This document shows, one piece after another, positions 16,995-25,183 of a stretch of DNA of 41,142 nucleotides. A model generated the notes under the pieces. That model made no database searches. It saw only the letters and a list, made by a program, of their open reading frames with translations, and was not told the DNA's origin. Each line of letters begins with the position of its first letter. The stretch's first letter is position 1. Position numbers and translations under genes: made by a program. Origin of the DNA: a virus; IMG/VR virus record IMGVR_UViG_3300017706_001312, positions 1 to 41,142 of that record, one strand, 5' to 3'.

Positions 16995-17672
16995 ATGAAA
17001 TCATTAGCAGTAATCATACACGCGAGACAAAAGAGCACTAGATGCCCTAACAAGCATTTAAGACCATTAGGTGAGCAAGGAGAGACTCTTCTAAGCATAG
17101 CACTTAATAAACTAAGAGATATCAAAAACGTAAAAGAAAGATATCTAGCAGCGCACGAACAAGATATAATAGATGCTTATATACCTGGCATAAATATACT
17201 ACACAGAGATTATGATTCAGTAGCACCAGGAAACGCTCATCATTCTGTAATGTATAAACACCTTAAAGAAGTACAAGCAGACTATATATGTAATTTTAAC
17301 CCTTGTCAACCGTTCATGGATCAAAGCAAAATACAGAAAGCTATAGATTGGTTTATAAATAGTAAATACGACAGTGCTATAACAGTAGCTAAAGAAAGAA
17401 ACTTTTACTGGGATGATAACTTACTACCGGTTAATTTTAAAACAAACGATAGGTTATCAACCACAGCTGGTCCTTGGTTATATAAAGCAACTCATTCATT
17501 AGTATTCTACAAAAAGGAATATATGTTAAAAAACTGGGAGTTGTTTTCAAACTCAATAAATGATCCCTATCCTCTCGTTATAGATTGGCCAGAAGAAGAA
17601 ATAATAGATGTAGACACAGAATTAGATTTTAAATTAGTTGAAAAAATATATGAAATACGTAATAGACATTGA
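16995..17672 (+). CDS. NeuA/SpsF-like cytidylyltransferase (probable CMP-sugar synthetase)
   Basis: 225 residues, the normal size for CMP-nonulosonate or CMP-Kdo synthetases. The CTP-binding P-loop is AVIIHARQKSTRCPNKHLRPL (5-25), matching I-x-A-R-x-x-S-x-R-x-P-x-K. FNPCQPFMD follows as the second nucleotide-contact motif. WPEEEIIDVDTELDFKLVE near the end carries the metal-binding Asp residues. Together with the NeuB-type synthase at 30119 it would activate a nonulosonic acid as CMP sugar; an SpsF-like role with another sugar is the alternative. One base separates it from the previous stop. It is overlapped 23 bases by a HAD phosphatase gene, which suits a coupled dephosphorylation-activation step. 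Confidence 0.75.
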   Translation: MKSLAVIIHARQKSTRCPNKHLRPLGEQGETLLSIALNKLRDIKNVKERYLAAHEQDIIDAYIPGINILHRDYDSVAPGNAHHSVMYKHLKEVQADYICNFNPCQPFMDQSKIQKAIDWFINSKYDSAITVAKERNFYWDDNLLPVNFKTNDRLSTTAGPWLYKATHSLVFYKKEYMLKNWELFSNSINDPYPLVIDWPEEEIIDVDTELDFKLVEKIYEIRNRH

Positions 17673-17949
17673 TGATACTATCTGCAAAGAAGAAGGACCG
17701 GTAATCGGTAGAGTACCTTTTAAAGATAGAATAGAGAAAATTAACAAAATGTATGACCAAGGTGATATAATTATTTACTATACAGCTAGAGGCAATAAAA
17801 GCGGTAGAGGAGAAGCTTATTATAGACCTATCACAGAAGCTCAGTTAGAAAGTTGGGGCTGTAAATATCATCACTTATACTTTAAACCTTTTGATGCAGA
17901 TATATTTATAGACGACAGGGGAGTACACCCTAAAGATTTTTTTGAATGA
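17650..17949 (+). CDS. Small HAD-family phosphatase
   Basis: 99 residues from the ATG at 17650 (a TTG 12 bases earlier is possible). The HAD nucleophile motif is VIDIDDTIC with Asp6 and Asp8; motif II is IIYYTARG; the acidic motif IV is ADIFIDDRG near the C-terminus, preceded by a Lys (YFKPF). This minimal cap-less HAD type is frequent in capsule and nonulosonate clusters. By context it may remove the phosphate from a NeuB-type product (Neu9P-like) before the CMP transfer catalysed by its overlapping neighbour. ATGA-coupled to the following SGNH gene. Confidence 0.75.
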   Translation: MKYVIDIDDTICKEEGPVIGRVPFKDRIEKINKMYDQGDIIIYYTARGNKSGRGEAYYRPITEAQLESWGCKYHHLYFKPFDADIFIDDRGVHPKDFFE

Positions 17950-18686
17950 AAAATTTATATATTAACGGATGTAGTTATACCGTAGGTCATGAACTTGACT
18001 CGGAACAAACTTGGCCCGTATTATTATCTAAATTAACTAATCTTAATCTTATAAACGAAGCTAAGAACGGTCAATCTATGGAGTCTATTAAAATTAACAG
18101 TATAAACCATCTTAGCAAATTAGATCCCAAAGATACTACTGTTATTATAGGCTTAACTTGGCCTTTGAGAACTTCGTACAGTTACAATAGGTTTAATATC
18201 AATTTTACACCATCTGACTTTGATGGAGTTTTAAATATAAATGCTAAACTATCTACCTGGAGAAGAATAAGCAGCCCTTATTACTATACAGATAAAGAAA
18301 TACGTTCAGAAAGAGTGAATAATAACATATTAGAACTTAATAAAAAACATGATGAAAGTTTAGAAGTACTTACTAAGTACTATGACTACCAGAAAGCTTT
18401 AGCTACACATAGTAGTACATATACTTTAGATAACACTACTCGCTTTATTACAGATATTATTTCACTGCAAAGTTTTTTAAAAGTAAATAAATTTAAATAC
18501 TCATTTGTTTATTACGACATTAATATTTTTGCACAAATTTTATACGGAGAATTGTCTTATTTATCTAAACAGATAGACTTTGAAAAAATAATTAAATTAT
18601 TCCAATTAACACCTAACGAAACATGTCATCCTACAGAATTAGACTGTAAAGAATACGCTAAAGAAATATATGAAACAGTTTTTTAA
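17946..18686 (+). CDS. SGNH-like protein, GCSY variant
   Basis: 246 residues. It starts with a strand and NGCSYTVG (7-14), in which Cys replaces the Asp of GDS but Ser10 is kept. NEAKNGQSMES matches block II (Gly/Asn), VIIGLTWPLR block III, and ETCHPTELDCKEYAKEIY the C-terminal His block, with Glu three residues before the His. Long helices between blocks III and V are typical of this subgroup, which includes the proteins at 23135, 29284 and 33109. It may be an O-acetyltransferase or esterase of the glycan. It overlaps the following nucleotidyltransferase by 17 bases. Confidence 0.65.
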   Translation: MKNLYINGCSYTVGHELDSEQTWPVLLSKLTNLNLINEAKNGQSMESIKINSINHLSKLDPKDTTVIIGLTWPLRTSYSYNRFNINFTPSDFDGVLNINAKLSTWRRISSPYYYTDKEIRSERVNNNILELNKKHDESLEVLTKYYDYQKALATHSSTYTLDNTTRFITDIISLQSFLKVNKFKYSFVYYDINIFAQILYGELSYLSKQIDFEKIIKLFQLTPNETCHPTELDCKEYAKEIYETVF

Positions 18687-19401
18687 TATAGTACTGCCAA
18701 TGGCAGGAAGAGGTTCAAGATTTAGACAACAGGGTTATAAAGACTCTAAACCATTTATTGATGTAGAAGGTAAACCTATGATTCAAAGAGTAGTAGAAAA
18801 TCTTAATATAGAGTTTGATAAAAATTTTAAATTTATCATACTATGTCAAAAAGCTGATTATGAGCAATATGATTTTACTTTGTTTAATAAAATGATTGGT
18901 CATGATAATATAGAAATTGTTAAACTAGATGGAATTACAGAAGGTGCTGCTTGTACATTACTAACAGCTAAAGAGTTTATAGATAATAAAGTACCTCTCC
19001 TAAGTTTTAACTCTGATCAAATGATTGACTACGATCCTAACAATACATACAGTAGATTAAGTCTGCATGATGGAGGAATGCCGTGCTTTAAAGGAGATGG
19101 ACCTAAATGGTCATACGCAAAGACTGATGAAGATGGGTATGTAACAGAAGTAGCCGAAAAGAAACAAATATCAAACGATGCAACTGCAGGATACTACTAT
19201 TGGAGTAGAGGATCTGACTTTGTTAAATACGCAGAACAAATGATAGAAGCAGATGATAGATTAAATAATGAATTTTATGTAGCACCAGTCTACAACTATG
19301 CTGTTAAAGACGGTAAAAGAATAGTAATTACTCAAGTAGATAGAGTATACCAAATGGGTACTCCTGAAGACTTAGAAGAATATTTAAATGGCAGAAAATA
19401 A
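18670..19401 (+). CDS. Sugar-1-phosphate nucleotidyltransferase-like enzyme
   Basis: 243 residues, one NTP_transferase domain. IVLPMAGRGSRF (7-18) is the pyrophosphorylase G-x-G-S/T-R loop, with the catalytic-type Lys in SKPFIDVEGKPM (26-37). FNSDQ is the equivalent of the metal-binding D in the following strand. WSYAKTDEDGYVTEVAEKK and GYYYWSRGSDFVKY are sugar-binding strands. There is no hexapeptide or other C-terminal domain. It is very similar along its length to the C-terminal half of the fusion at 31743, so a duplication within the cluster is evident. It presumably activates a sugar phosphate or similar monophosphate with an NTP. Confidence 0.8.
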   Translation: MKQFFNIVLPMAGRGSRFRQQGYKDSKPFIDVEGKPMIQRVVENLNIEFDKNFKFIILCQKADYEQYDFTLFNKMIGHDNIEIVKLDGITEGAACTLLTAKEFIDNKVPLLSFNSDQMIDYDPNNTYSRLSLHDGGMPCFKGDGPKWSYAKTDEDGYVTEVAEKKQISNDATAGYYYWSRGSDFVKYAEQMIEADDRLNNEFYVAPVYNYAVKDGKRIVITQVDRVYQMGTPEDLEEYLNGRK

Positions 19402-20263
19402 AGATACATTTTTAGAACATAGAAAGAAACAAGAGAAATTACATTTCAGTAATGTTGATACCTCTAATCCTTTGAGTTCACTGCTAACAGTAGAAATTAA
19501 TACTACTGAATTATGCAATAGAACGTGTGTGTTCTGTCCTAGACACGATAAAAATGTTTATCCTAATAGGAATTTAAATATGTCTTTAGAGACTGCTCAA
19601 GCTATAGCAGATAATTTAAGTTTAGACAACTATAAAGGAAAAATATCGTATAGCGGATTTAGTGAGAACCTACTTAATAAGAAATTTGCCGATATAATTA
19701 AAATACTTAAAGATAAATTACCAGAAACTACAGCAGAATGTAATACAAATGGTGATAGATTAACACCAGAGTATGCAAAGCAACTATTTGACTCAGGTTT
19801 AGATTTACTTTATATAAATTTATATGATGGAATAGATCAAATCGAAAAATTTGATGTGATTATGAAAGATATTGATAAATCTAAGTATAAATACAGAGCT
19901 CATTACTCTCAAGCTGACTATGGTTTAAATATCAATAATAGAGGAGGATCAATTACCTGGTTAGGGTTAGATGAAGAGTCAGTTGACAAGTTAAAAGGAC
20001 AGCCCTGTCATTATCCTTTCTATAAAATGTTCATAGACTGGGATGGTGAAGTTATTTTTTGTGCAAATGATTGGCAAAAAGAAAGAAAAGTAGGTAATCT
20101 AGCAAAACAAAGACTAAAGGACGTATGGTTAGGAGAAGATTTGAATGTAATACGTAAAAGATTAATAAAAGGAGACAGAACTGAAAGTCCGTGCAATAAA
20201 TGCACAGTAAATGGACAATTATTCGGTAAACCCAGTTTTGATATACTGAAAAGTAATATATGA
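19388..20263 (+). CDS. Radical SAM protein with SPASM-like C-terminal Cys domain
   Basis: 291 residues. The cluster motif is C43-x3-C47-x2-C50 (CNRTCVFC). The following strand ISYSGFSE replaces the usual GGEP. The C-terminal region carries GQPCHYPFYKMFIDWDGEVIFC and, further on, SPCNKCTVNG. This is the Cys distribution of a SPASM or twitch auxiliary [4Fe-4S] domain. Such enzymes modify peptides or small molecules, including sugars and amino acids; the substrate cannot be inferred. The start overlaps the nucleotidyltransferase by 14 bases; its end is ATGA-coupled to a small SDR. Confidence 0.82.
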   Translation: MAENKDTFLEHRKKQEKLHFSNVDTSNPLSSLLTVEINTTELCNRTCVFCPRHDKNVYPNRNLNMSLETAQAIADNLSLDNYKGKISYSGFSENLLNKKFADIIKILKDKLPETTAECNTNGDRLTPEYAKQLFDSGLDLLYINLYDGIDQIEKFDVIMKDIDKSKYKYRAHYSQADYGLNINNRGGSITWLGLDEESVDKLKGQPCHYPFYKMFIDWDGEVIFCANDWQKERKVGNLAKQRLKDVWLGEDLNVIRKRLIKGDRTESPCNKCTVNGQLFGKPSFDILKSNI

Positions 20264-20751
20264 TAGTATCTTTAACAAATAGCACAAGGGGATTAGGGCT
20301 TGAAATATCTAAACGTTTTGGAAACGTAGTAGACGGTTTCGAAGAAACTAGCGATGTGTTTATTAATAATAGACATAACAGTTTTAAACAAACTGAACTG
20401 TTAATGGAAGTATTTAACAAATGGAAAGATACAGATAAAACTATAGTAAACATTATTAGTAGAAGTAAGTACCCTAATATATCTAAAGGTTACCTATACT
20501 CTGCTTCTAAAGCTTCACTTAGCCATCTATCGAATAGCTTGAGGCTAATAAGTGATAAAAAATGTAGAATCATAGATATTAATCCTGGATTATTAGAATC
20601 AGATTTACCTTCTTTAAAATATAGTGAGATTGTAGATGTTATAGAATACTGTATTAATCTTCCTGCTCATATAGAAGTTGGAGAACTATCAATATGGAAT
20701 AAAACACCATATAGTATAATAACTAAAATGAAAGATGAAAGAAAAACTTAA
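20260..20751 (+). CDS. Compact short-chain dehydrogenase/reductase-like protein
   Basis: 163 residues, much shorter than the ~250 of typical SDRs. The dinucleotide loop is TNSTRGLG (6-13; consensus TGxxxGxG with the first Gly as Asn). DVFINNRH corresponds to the NNAG strand, VNIISRSK to the catalytic-Ser strand, and Y80-x3-K84 (YSASK) to the catalytic pair. DINPGLLESDL matches the PG motif. Beta-2 to beta-3 and the C-terminal substrate loop are reduced. All catalytic residues seem kept, so it is probably active rather than decayed. It would oxidise or reduce a sugar or precursor hydroxyl. ATGA-coupled upstream and overlapped 17 bases downstream. Confidence 0.72.
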   Translation: MIVSLTNSTRGLGLEISKRFGNVVDGFEETSDVFINNRHNSFKQTELLMEVFNKWKDTDKTIVNIISRSKYPNISKGYLYSASKASLSHLSNSLRLISDKKCRIIDINPGLLESDLPSLKYSEIVDVIEYCINLPAHIEVGELSIWNKTPYSIITKMKDERKT

Positions 20752-21433
20752 TATATACATAGGATATGACTCAAGACAAGATGACATGCCTAATTTTGGA
20801 AGAGTAAAAAATGCACCTTTTGAAGTCTGTAAAAAATCTATAGCAAAATATAATACTGAGGTTAGTATACAACCTATAATACTGAAAGATTTAGTAGCTA
20901 CCGGAATTTATAAAAGAGAATTAGACCCATTAGCATCAACAGAATTTACTTATAGTAGATTTCTAACTCCGTATTTAAATAATTTTGAAGGTAAAGCCGT
21001 TTTTTGTGATTCAGATTTTCTTTGGCAATGTAATATCGAAGAAATATTAGAATTCTATAATAATGACTTTTCAGTTATGTGTGTTCAGCATGACTATAAA
21101 CCTAAAGAAGATACTAAAATGGATGGGTATAAACAAACTGTATATCCTAGAAAAAATTGGTCAAGCCTGATGCTTTTTAATTGTGCTCATGATGACTGTG
21201 CTAAACTTACACCAGATACAGTTAATACTGAATCACCAAAGTACTTACACAGGATGCAGTGGACAAGTGATGAGATGATAGGAAAGATTCCTTCTCTTTA
21301 TAACTGGTTAGAAGGAGAATACGACGGTAGAATAGACCCTAAGGCTATTCACTTTACTAACGGTGGACCTTGGTTCAATAGCTGGCAAGGAGATTATGAA
21401 GCACTCTGGAGAGAAATATACACTACTCTATGA
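20735..21433 (+). CDS. GT8-like glycosyltransferase
   Basis: 232 residues. IYIGYDSRQD opens the Rossmann-like domain. EFTYSRFLTPYLNNFEGKAVFCDSDFLW (70-97) is the conserved 'Y-x-R-f-x-x-P-x-l...g-k-x-l-y-x-D-x-D' block of GT8 enzymes, with the DxD as DSD (92-94). NWSSLMLFNC matches the next conserved strand (S-x-m-l-f-N). AIHFTNGGPWF resembles the C-terminal H-x-x-G-x-x-P/K-P-W motif of the family. It therefore likely transfers a hexose or related sugar from a nucleotide donor with retention. ATGA-coupled to the gene after it. Confidence 0.75.
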   Translation: MKEKLNIYIGYDSRQDDMPNFGRVKNAPFEVCKKSIAKYNTEVSIQPIILKDLVATGIYKRELDPLASTEFTYSRFLTPYLNNFEGKAVFCDSDFLWQCNIEEILEFYNNDFSVMCVQHDYKPKEDTKMDGYKQTVYPRKNWSSLMLFNCAHDDCAKLTPDTVNTESPKYLHRMQWTSDEMIGKIPSLYNWLEGEYDGRIDPKAIHFTNGGPWFNSWQGDYEALWREIYTTL

Positions 21434-22374
21434 TGAAATGGAAAAGTAGAACTTTTAGTGATTTAAAAAACTTTGATACTGTCACTTATGACAACCTATT
21501 GACTAGAACCAAACAAGCGTTAATAGATATTGATGAGGAAGGATTTAATGAACAACACCGAAGCGGAAGAGCTTTCCTACAAATAAACACAGATAATCTT
21601 ACTGACCCAGAACTATTATACTTAGCTAATAAATACAATTCACCCTTAACTCCTTATCCTACAAATACTCAAATAGTATTACATCAATATAAACCTAAGT
21701 ACTCTAAAGATAGATACATAAAAGAAGAAAATAGACATATCTTTGAAGGGTTGACATCCAATGTAAATAACAGAGATGGTTTTATAGTAGGTGGATTTTC
21801 AGAAATAGATGCTTATAGTACCTATATACTGCAAAAAAGAAACAAAACTTTTACTGGAGACTGGATTTATTTGGAACTACCTTATCAATATGTTTACAAT
21901 TATATGATTAAATCTATCAACAGTGTTCCACTAAGGAATACAAAGAAGTTTATAGAAGAAGTAGATAAAACGATAGGATGGAACAACGAAGCGAAACTAA
22001 AAGAACTAGTTGAAGAATATGACGTAAAGTACCCTGATTGGAATCATGATTTTCCTATAAACAGTTTTGTACAAGTAAAGAAAGAAGGTTTATTATTCCC
22101 CTGTCAGTGGTGGAACCCTATAACTATTGCTTCTAATGCTACTCATAGAATGATAATGATGGGATATAACAAGTATGATATACCGTTCATCACTCAAATT
22201 CCATACAAACACCCTCATGCTTGGTATAGTCAGTCTAGAGACCCTATGTTTTATTATGATTTAAAATGGCAATACTTAACTGTGTATGTGGATAGAGTTA
22301 ATGAAACACTAACCTTTGGCTTTACAGAGGATCCGGGATATGCAGTAATAGAAAACGAAAAACTTTGTTCATGA
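21430..22374 (+). CDS. Unknown protein with possible ParB/Srx-like THR motif (paralogue of 16172)
   Basis: 314 residues; the ATG at 21430 gives an ATGA overlap, and a second ATG directly follows at 21433. It has an N-terminal helical extension of ~110 residues not clearly shared with the protein at 16172. The C-terminal part is shared: DWIYLELP (144-151), YDVKYPDW, INSFVQVKKEGLLFPC (210-225), ASNATHRMIMMGYNKYDIPFI (234-254). As in the paralogue, the arrangement 'strand-EGLLFP...THR...DIPF' may be a ParB/sulfiredoxin-type phosphate-binding site. No catalytic function is known to me for this family. Neighbours are a GT8-like and an SGQ-family glycosyltransferase. Confidence 0.5.
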   Translation: MMKWKSRTFSDLKNFDTVTYDNLLTRTKQALIDIDEEGFNEQHRSGRAFLQINTDNLTDPELLYLANKYNSPLTPYPTNTQIVLHQYKPKYSKDRYIKEENRHIFEGLTSNVNNRDGFIVGGFSEIDAYSTYILQKRNKTFTGDWIYLELPYQYVYNYMIKSINSVPLRNTKKFIEEVDKTIGWNNEAKLKELVEEYDVKYPDWNHDFPINSFVQVKKEGLLFPCQWWNPITIASNATHRMIMMGYNKYDIPFITQIPYKHPHAWYSQSRDPMFYYDLKWQYLTVYVDRVNETLTFGFTEDPGYAVIENEKLCS

Positions 22375-23135
22375 AAAGATTAGCATTTTGTTTTTACGGT
22401 CAAGTTCGGTTTATAGAAGGTTTAAATTTATTTTTTAAGCATTTTAAAGAAGCAAATAAAGATTTTAAAGTAGATTTTTTTATTTCTACTTGGAGAGATT
22501 TTGATATTAGTAAAATAAATCTTATCTTTAATAAGAGTGAGTACTTAAATTATGAAAGTACTACAGAAGGATGGCGCCAGGGTAATACTCGTAAGATGAG
22601 TTACTTAATGCAAAGATCTATAAAGTTAAAACAAAATTATGAATTTAAAAACAATTTTAAATACGACACAGTAGTTATACTTAGACCGGATATTATTTTT
22701 GATATAGAAAGATTTACTGATATTGTTAATAAATTTAATTCTATAGAACATGATAAACCAACAGTACTTACAACAGAAGGAATAGAAATAGATGAAGGTA
22801 AATACGTTATAAGAGAGGACTGGATATACTTACTTACATCAGAAGCAGCAGACATTCATGCTGGAATGCATGATTTTTTCTTTGTTGATATAGCTTATAA
22901 AAATTATAATACTCCATACAGGGAAGGTGGTCATTGGATTCATAGTTATTATTTTCTCCATAATAACTTTAAAACCATAGTAGGTAAGTTTCCTAATATA
23001 CTAATTAGACCTTTGAGAGACTTAGAAGTTATCAAGAATGAATATAATAAAAGCACACTTATAAAAAGTGTGATAAGAAATTTAAATAAGGTTCAAAATG
23101 GATCTGACCGTACAATTAAAGACAGAGTAATATAA
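22371..23135 (+). CDS. Glycosyltransferase-like protein of the GQ(L/V)R...RPD family (copy 2)
   Basis: 254 residues from the ATG at 22371 (ATGA overlap; a TTG two codons earlier is also in frame). Motifs: FCFYGQVRF (6-14), VDFFISTWRD (34-43), a helix YEFKNNFKYD leading to VVILRPDIIF (101-110), and a C-terminal domain with DWIYLLTSEAADIH. It is clearly related to the proteins at 12851 and 24416, sharing the KNN(F/K)xYD...RPD block. The G-Q-V-R loop and the RPD loop are candidate nucleotide-sugar and metal contacts. The stop overlaps the next gene as TAATG. Confidence 0.6.
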   Translation: MKRLAFCFYGQVRFIEGLNLFFKHFKEANKDFKVDFFISTWRDFDISKINLIFNKSEYLNYESTTEGWRQGNTRKMSYLMQRSIKLKQNYEFKNNFKYDTVVILRPDIIFDIERFTDIVNKFNSIEHDKPTVLTTEGIEIDEGKYVIREDWIYLLTSEAADIHAGMHDFFFVDIAYKNYNTPYREGGHWIHSYYFLHNNFKTIVGKFPNILIRPLRDLEVIKNEYNKSTLIKSVIRNLNKVQNGSDRTIKDRVI

Positions 23136-23884
23136 TGAAATATCTTATAGCAGCAGGTTGTAGTTTTATAGAAGGCGCCTCTATGATTGATAAACACTCT
23201 TACGGTAAAAATGTTTCTATAGAGAAAAGTACTTCATGTAGAATGTCTAAATTACTTTCCACTAAATTAAATAGCACAGAAGTAAACTTAGGAAGCTCAG
23301 GAGGTTCAAATTATAGATCTATAAGATTGACTTATGAATGGATTAAAGCTAATAAAGCTAAGGTAAAGGATTCTACAATAGTAATTGGTTTAACAGAATT
23401 ATTTAGATCAGAAAAATACTCTACTAAAACTCAAAGTTATGTAAAGTGGAGAAATACAATATTTTTTCAAAATGAAAAAAACTTAAGTATAATTAATGAT
23501 AACCCTCATAAACTTATCCCTAGTTCTTTTACTTTTCATGAGCTCATAGAAAAAGAAAACTTACTTCCATCTTTAATCGAGTACGTAAAAACCGACTTAA
23601 CTTTATTTTGTGATATAAAATATGAACTAGATAAATTAGAACAGCAGTTAACCACGTTAAGTGCATACATAGAAAAACATGGAGGTAGGTTAGTAGTATT
23701 TTCTGCTATGATGGAAGATTCAAACTTACAGACTACTGATATAGATTTTTTTAATTTCCCTACAGGTTTTTCATGGAGAAACTATATTTCGAGTTACGAT
23801 GATGATTTTCATCCAAGTCATCACCCAGCAGTAAAGGATGATGAGATATTATCTAATTTACTTTATGATCATATAAACAAATAA
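23135..23884 (+). CDS. SGNH-like protein, GCSF variant
   Basis: 249 residues. IAAGCSFIEGASM (6-18) holds the nucleophile Ser10, with Cys in place of the GDS Asp. NLGSSGGSNYRSI matches block II, TIVIGLTELFRSE block III, and DDDFHPSHHPAV near residue 228 the C-terminal His block. Here an Asp lies three residues before the first His, so this copy may keep a full Ser-His-Asp triad. A long central helix pair (KYELDKLEQQLTTLSAYIEK) is shared with the 29284 and 33109 proteins, marking one subfamily. One-base TAATG overlaps join it to the genes on both sides. Confidence 0.68.
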   Translation: MKYLIAAGCSFIEGASMIDKHSYGKNVSIEKSTSCRMSKLLSTKLNSTEVNLGSSGGSNYRSIRLTYEWIKANKAKVKDSTIVIGLTELFRSEKYSTKTQSYVKWRNTIFFQNEKNLSIINDNPHKLIPSSFTFHELIEKENLLPSLIEYVKTDLTLFCDIKYELDKLEQQLTTLSAYIEKHGGRLVVFSAMMEDSNLQTTDIDFFNFPTGFSWRNYISSYDDDFHPSHHPAVKDDEILSNLLYDHINK

Positions 23885-24426
23885 TGGAATTAACAGTAAG
23901 ACTAAATTCAGATACAATATCTACCTATACTAGTAACAGTATACTCATAGGACATGATATTATTAAAAAAGATGATAGAACTACTGATATTGAATGGTTT
24001 TTTGATGCTCTTAATTACTCTACTATAATAAAATCTGAATTGGAACTTAAAAATAAAAGAGTATTTACAAAAGTAAAATTAATATACGAAAACAAAGAAA
24101 CAGATAATCTAGATATACCAGATAATAAAATATTTCCAAATTGTATTTTATCTAACGACGTTTACTCCTTTCTTCAACACCAGCATGACCCAGAACAAAG
24201 GTGTAAAGAACACTCTATTAGAATAGTAAATATTTTTAAATGGGTAGCAGATTCTCTAACATATGATAAAGTTGCTACAATATCAAACGAACACGTATTT
24301 AAATACAGCAAACAGAATAATAAAATATACGCTATAGAAGGTCAAAGTGAAAAAAGGATGTCTAATTTAAACTACATAGTTTTTAAAATGTTCAATAACT
24401 TAAATATTAATAGTTATGAAATCTGA
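23884..24426 (+). CDS. Unknown protein (180 aa) in glycan cluster
   Basis: Not recognised. The N-terminal ~80 residues look beta-rich with alternating strands (LTVRLNSDTISTY, FTKVKLIYENKET). The central part has a His-rich turn (LQHQHDPEQRCKEHS) followed by a helix (IVNIFKWVADSLTYD), and the C-terminal part is again beta (EHVFKYSKQNNKIYAIEG). The clustered His/Asp/Cys could bind metal, but no known motif is formed. It is embedded with TAATG and an 11-base overlap between an SGNH gene and an SGQ-family glycosyltransferase, so it is certainly part of the operon. Confidence 0.5.
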   Translation: MELTVRLNSDTISTYTSNSILIGHDIIKKDDRTTDIEWFFDALNYSTIIKSELELKNKRVFTKVKLIYENKETDNLDIPDNKIFPNCILSNDVYSFLQHQHDPEQRCKEHSIRIVNIFKWVADSLTYDKVATISNEHVFKYSKQNNKIYAIEGQSEKRMSNLNYIVFKMFNNLNINSYEI

Positions 24427-25183
24427 TTTTAAAATAGCTATTCAACTATTTGGCCAACTGCGTATGTGGGAAGACCAAGAGTACCTTAAACCTTTTATAA
24501 GTTTTTTAAAAGAACAAGCAAGCTCAGTAGATGTATTTGGAAGCTTTTGGAATGATGAATATAGTCAACAGAATATAAATAAATATAATACTGATATTTT
24601 TACTGAGTATGAATTAGTACCTATACCGGATAAGATATTTAAAGGACTTTGGAGATGGGGATACTGTTTACTTAAGTCAAGAAATTTAAGATATAGATAT
24701 CAATTTAAAAATAATAAACGATACGATTTAGTCATAATGATGAGACCTGATTTGTATATAAAAATAGCTAAGCCTGAATTACTAGAAAGGTTTTTAAACT
24801 CTATAGTTGCAAAAAAATATCTATATAAAATATGGACTCAAAAAGTTATATCTAACTCTAGTGTAAAACCATTTGATGTAGATGATAAATGTTTTTACGC
24901 AACACCTGAAGCAGCTGATATATTTTGTCTTGGCTTTAACCATATACATAATAATCCTGAAAATAATTCTCACTCAGCATATCACACTGACCCTGTATCA
25001 TTCATCAAAACTTTCAATTTAATAGTTGAACCGTTCAATATTATAGCACCTTTTGCAAATTTTAATTTAATAAGACACCAATACCTAGCACAAAAAGGTT
25101 TAACAACTGAAAAAATAGACGACAAACTAAAGTCGCTTAAAACATTAGATGAGGTGAAAAATCTAGTAAAAGAACATTTATGA
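24416..25183 (+). CDS. Glycosyltransferase-like protein of the GQLR...RPD family (copy 3)
   Basis: 255 residues. IAIQLFGQLRMWED (7-20), VDVFGSFWND (38-47), and YRYQFKNNKRYD leading to VIMMRPDLYI (106-115) align in order with the proteins at 12851 and 22371. The C-terminal half includes CFYATPEAADIF, parallel to LLTSEAADIH in copy 2, showing that copies 2 and 3 are closer to each other than to copy 1. The HxW of copy 1 is SFW here. Likely a nucleotide-sugar transferase of unknown specificity. ATGA-coupled to the radical SAM gene downstream. Confidence 0.58.
   Translation: MKSDFKIAIQLFGQLRMWEDQEYLKPFISFLKEQASSVDVFGSFWNDEYSQQNINKYNTDIFTEYELVPIPDKIFKGLWRWGYCLLKSRNLRYRYQFKNNKRYDLVIMMRPDLYIKIAKPELLERFLNSIVAKKYLYKIWTQKVISNSSVKPFDVDDKCFYATPEAADIFCLGFNHIHNNPENNSHSAYHTDPVSFIKTFNLIVEPFNIIAPFANFNLIRHQYLAQKGLTTEKIDDKLKSLKTLDEVKNLVKEHL

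Noticed and set aside
16172-22374. Calling the paired THR proteins (16172, 21430) ParB partition proteins
   Set aside because: Only the short 'DGL..P...HR...VP' pattern resembles ParB; there is no helix-turn-helix, partner ParA or centromere-like repeats, so only a fold-level similarity is suggested.
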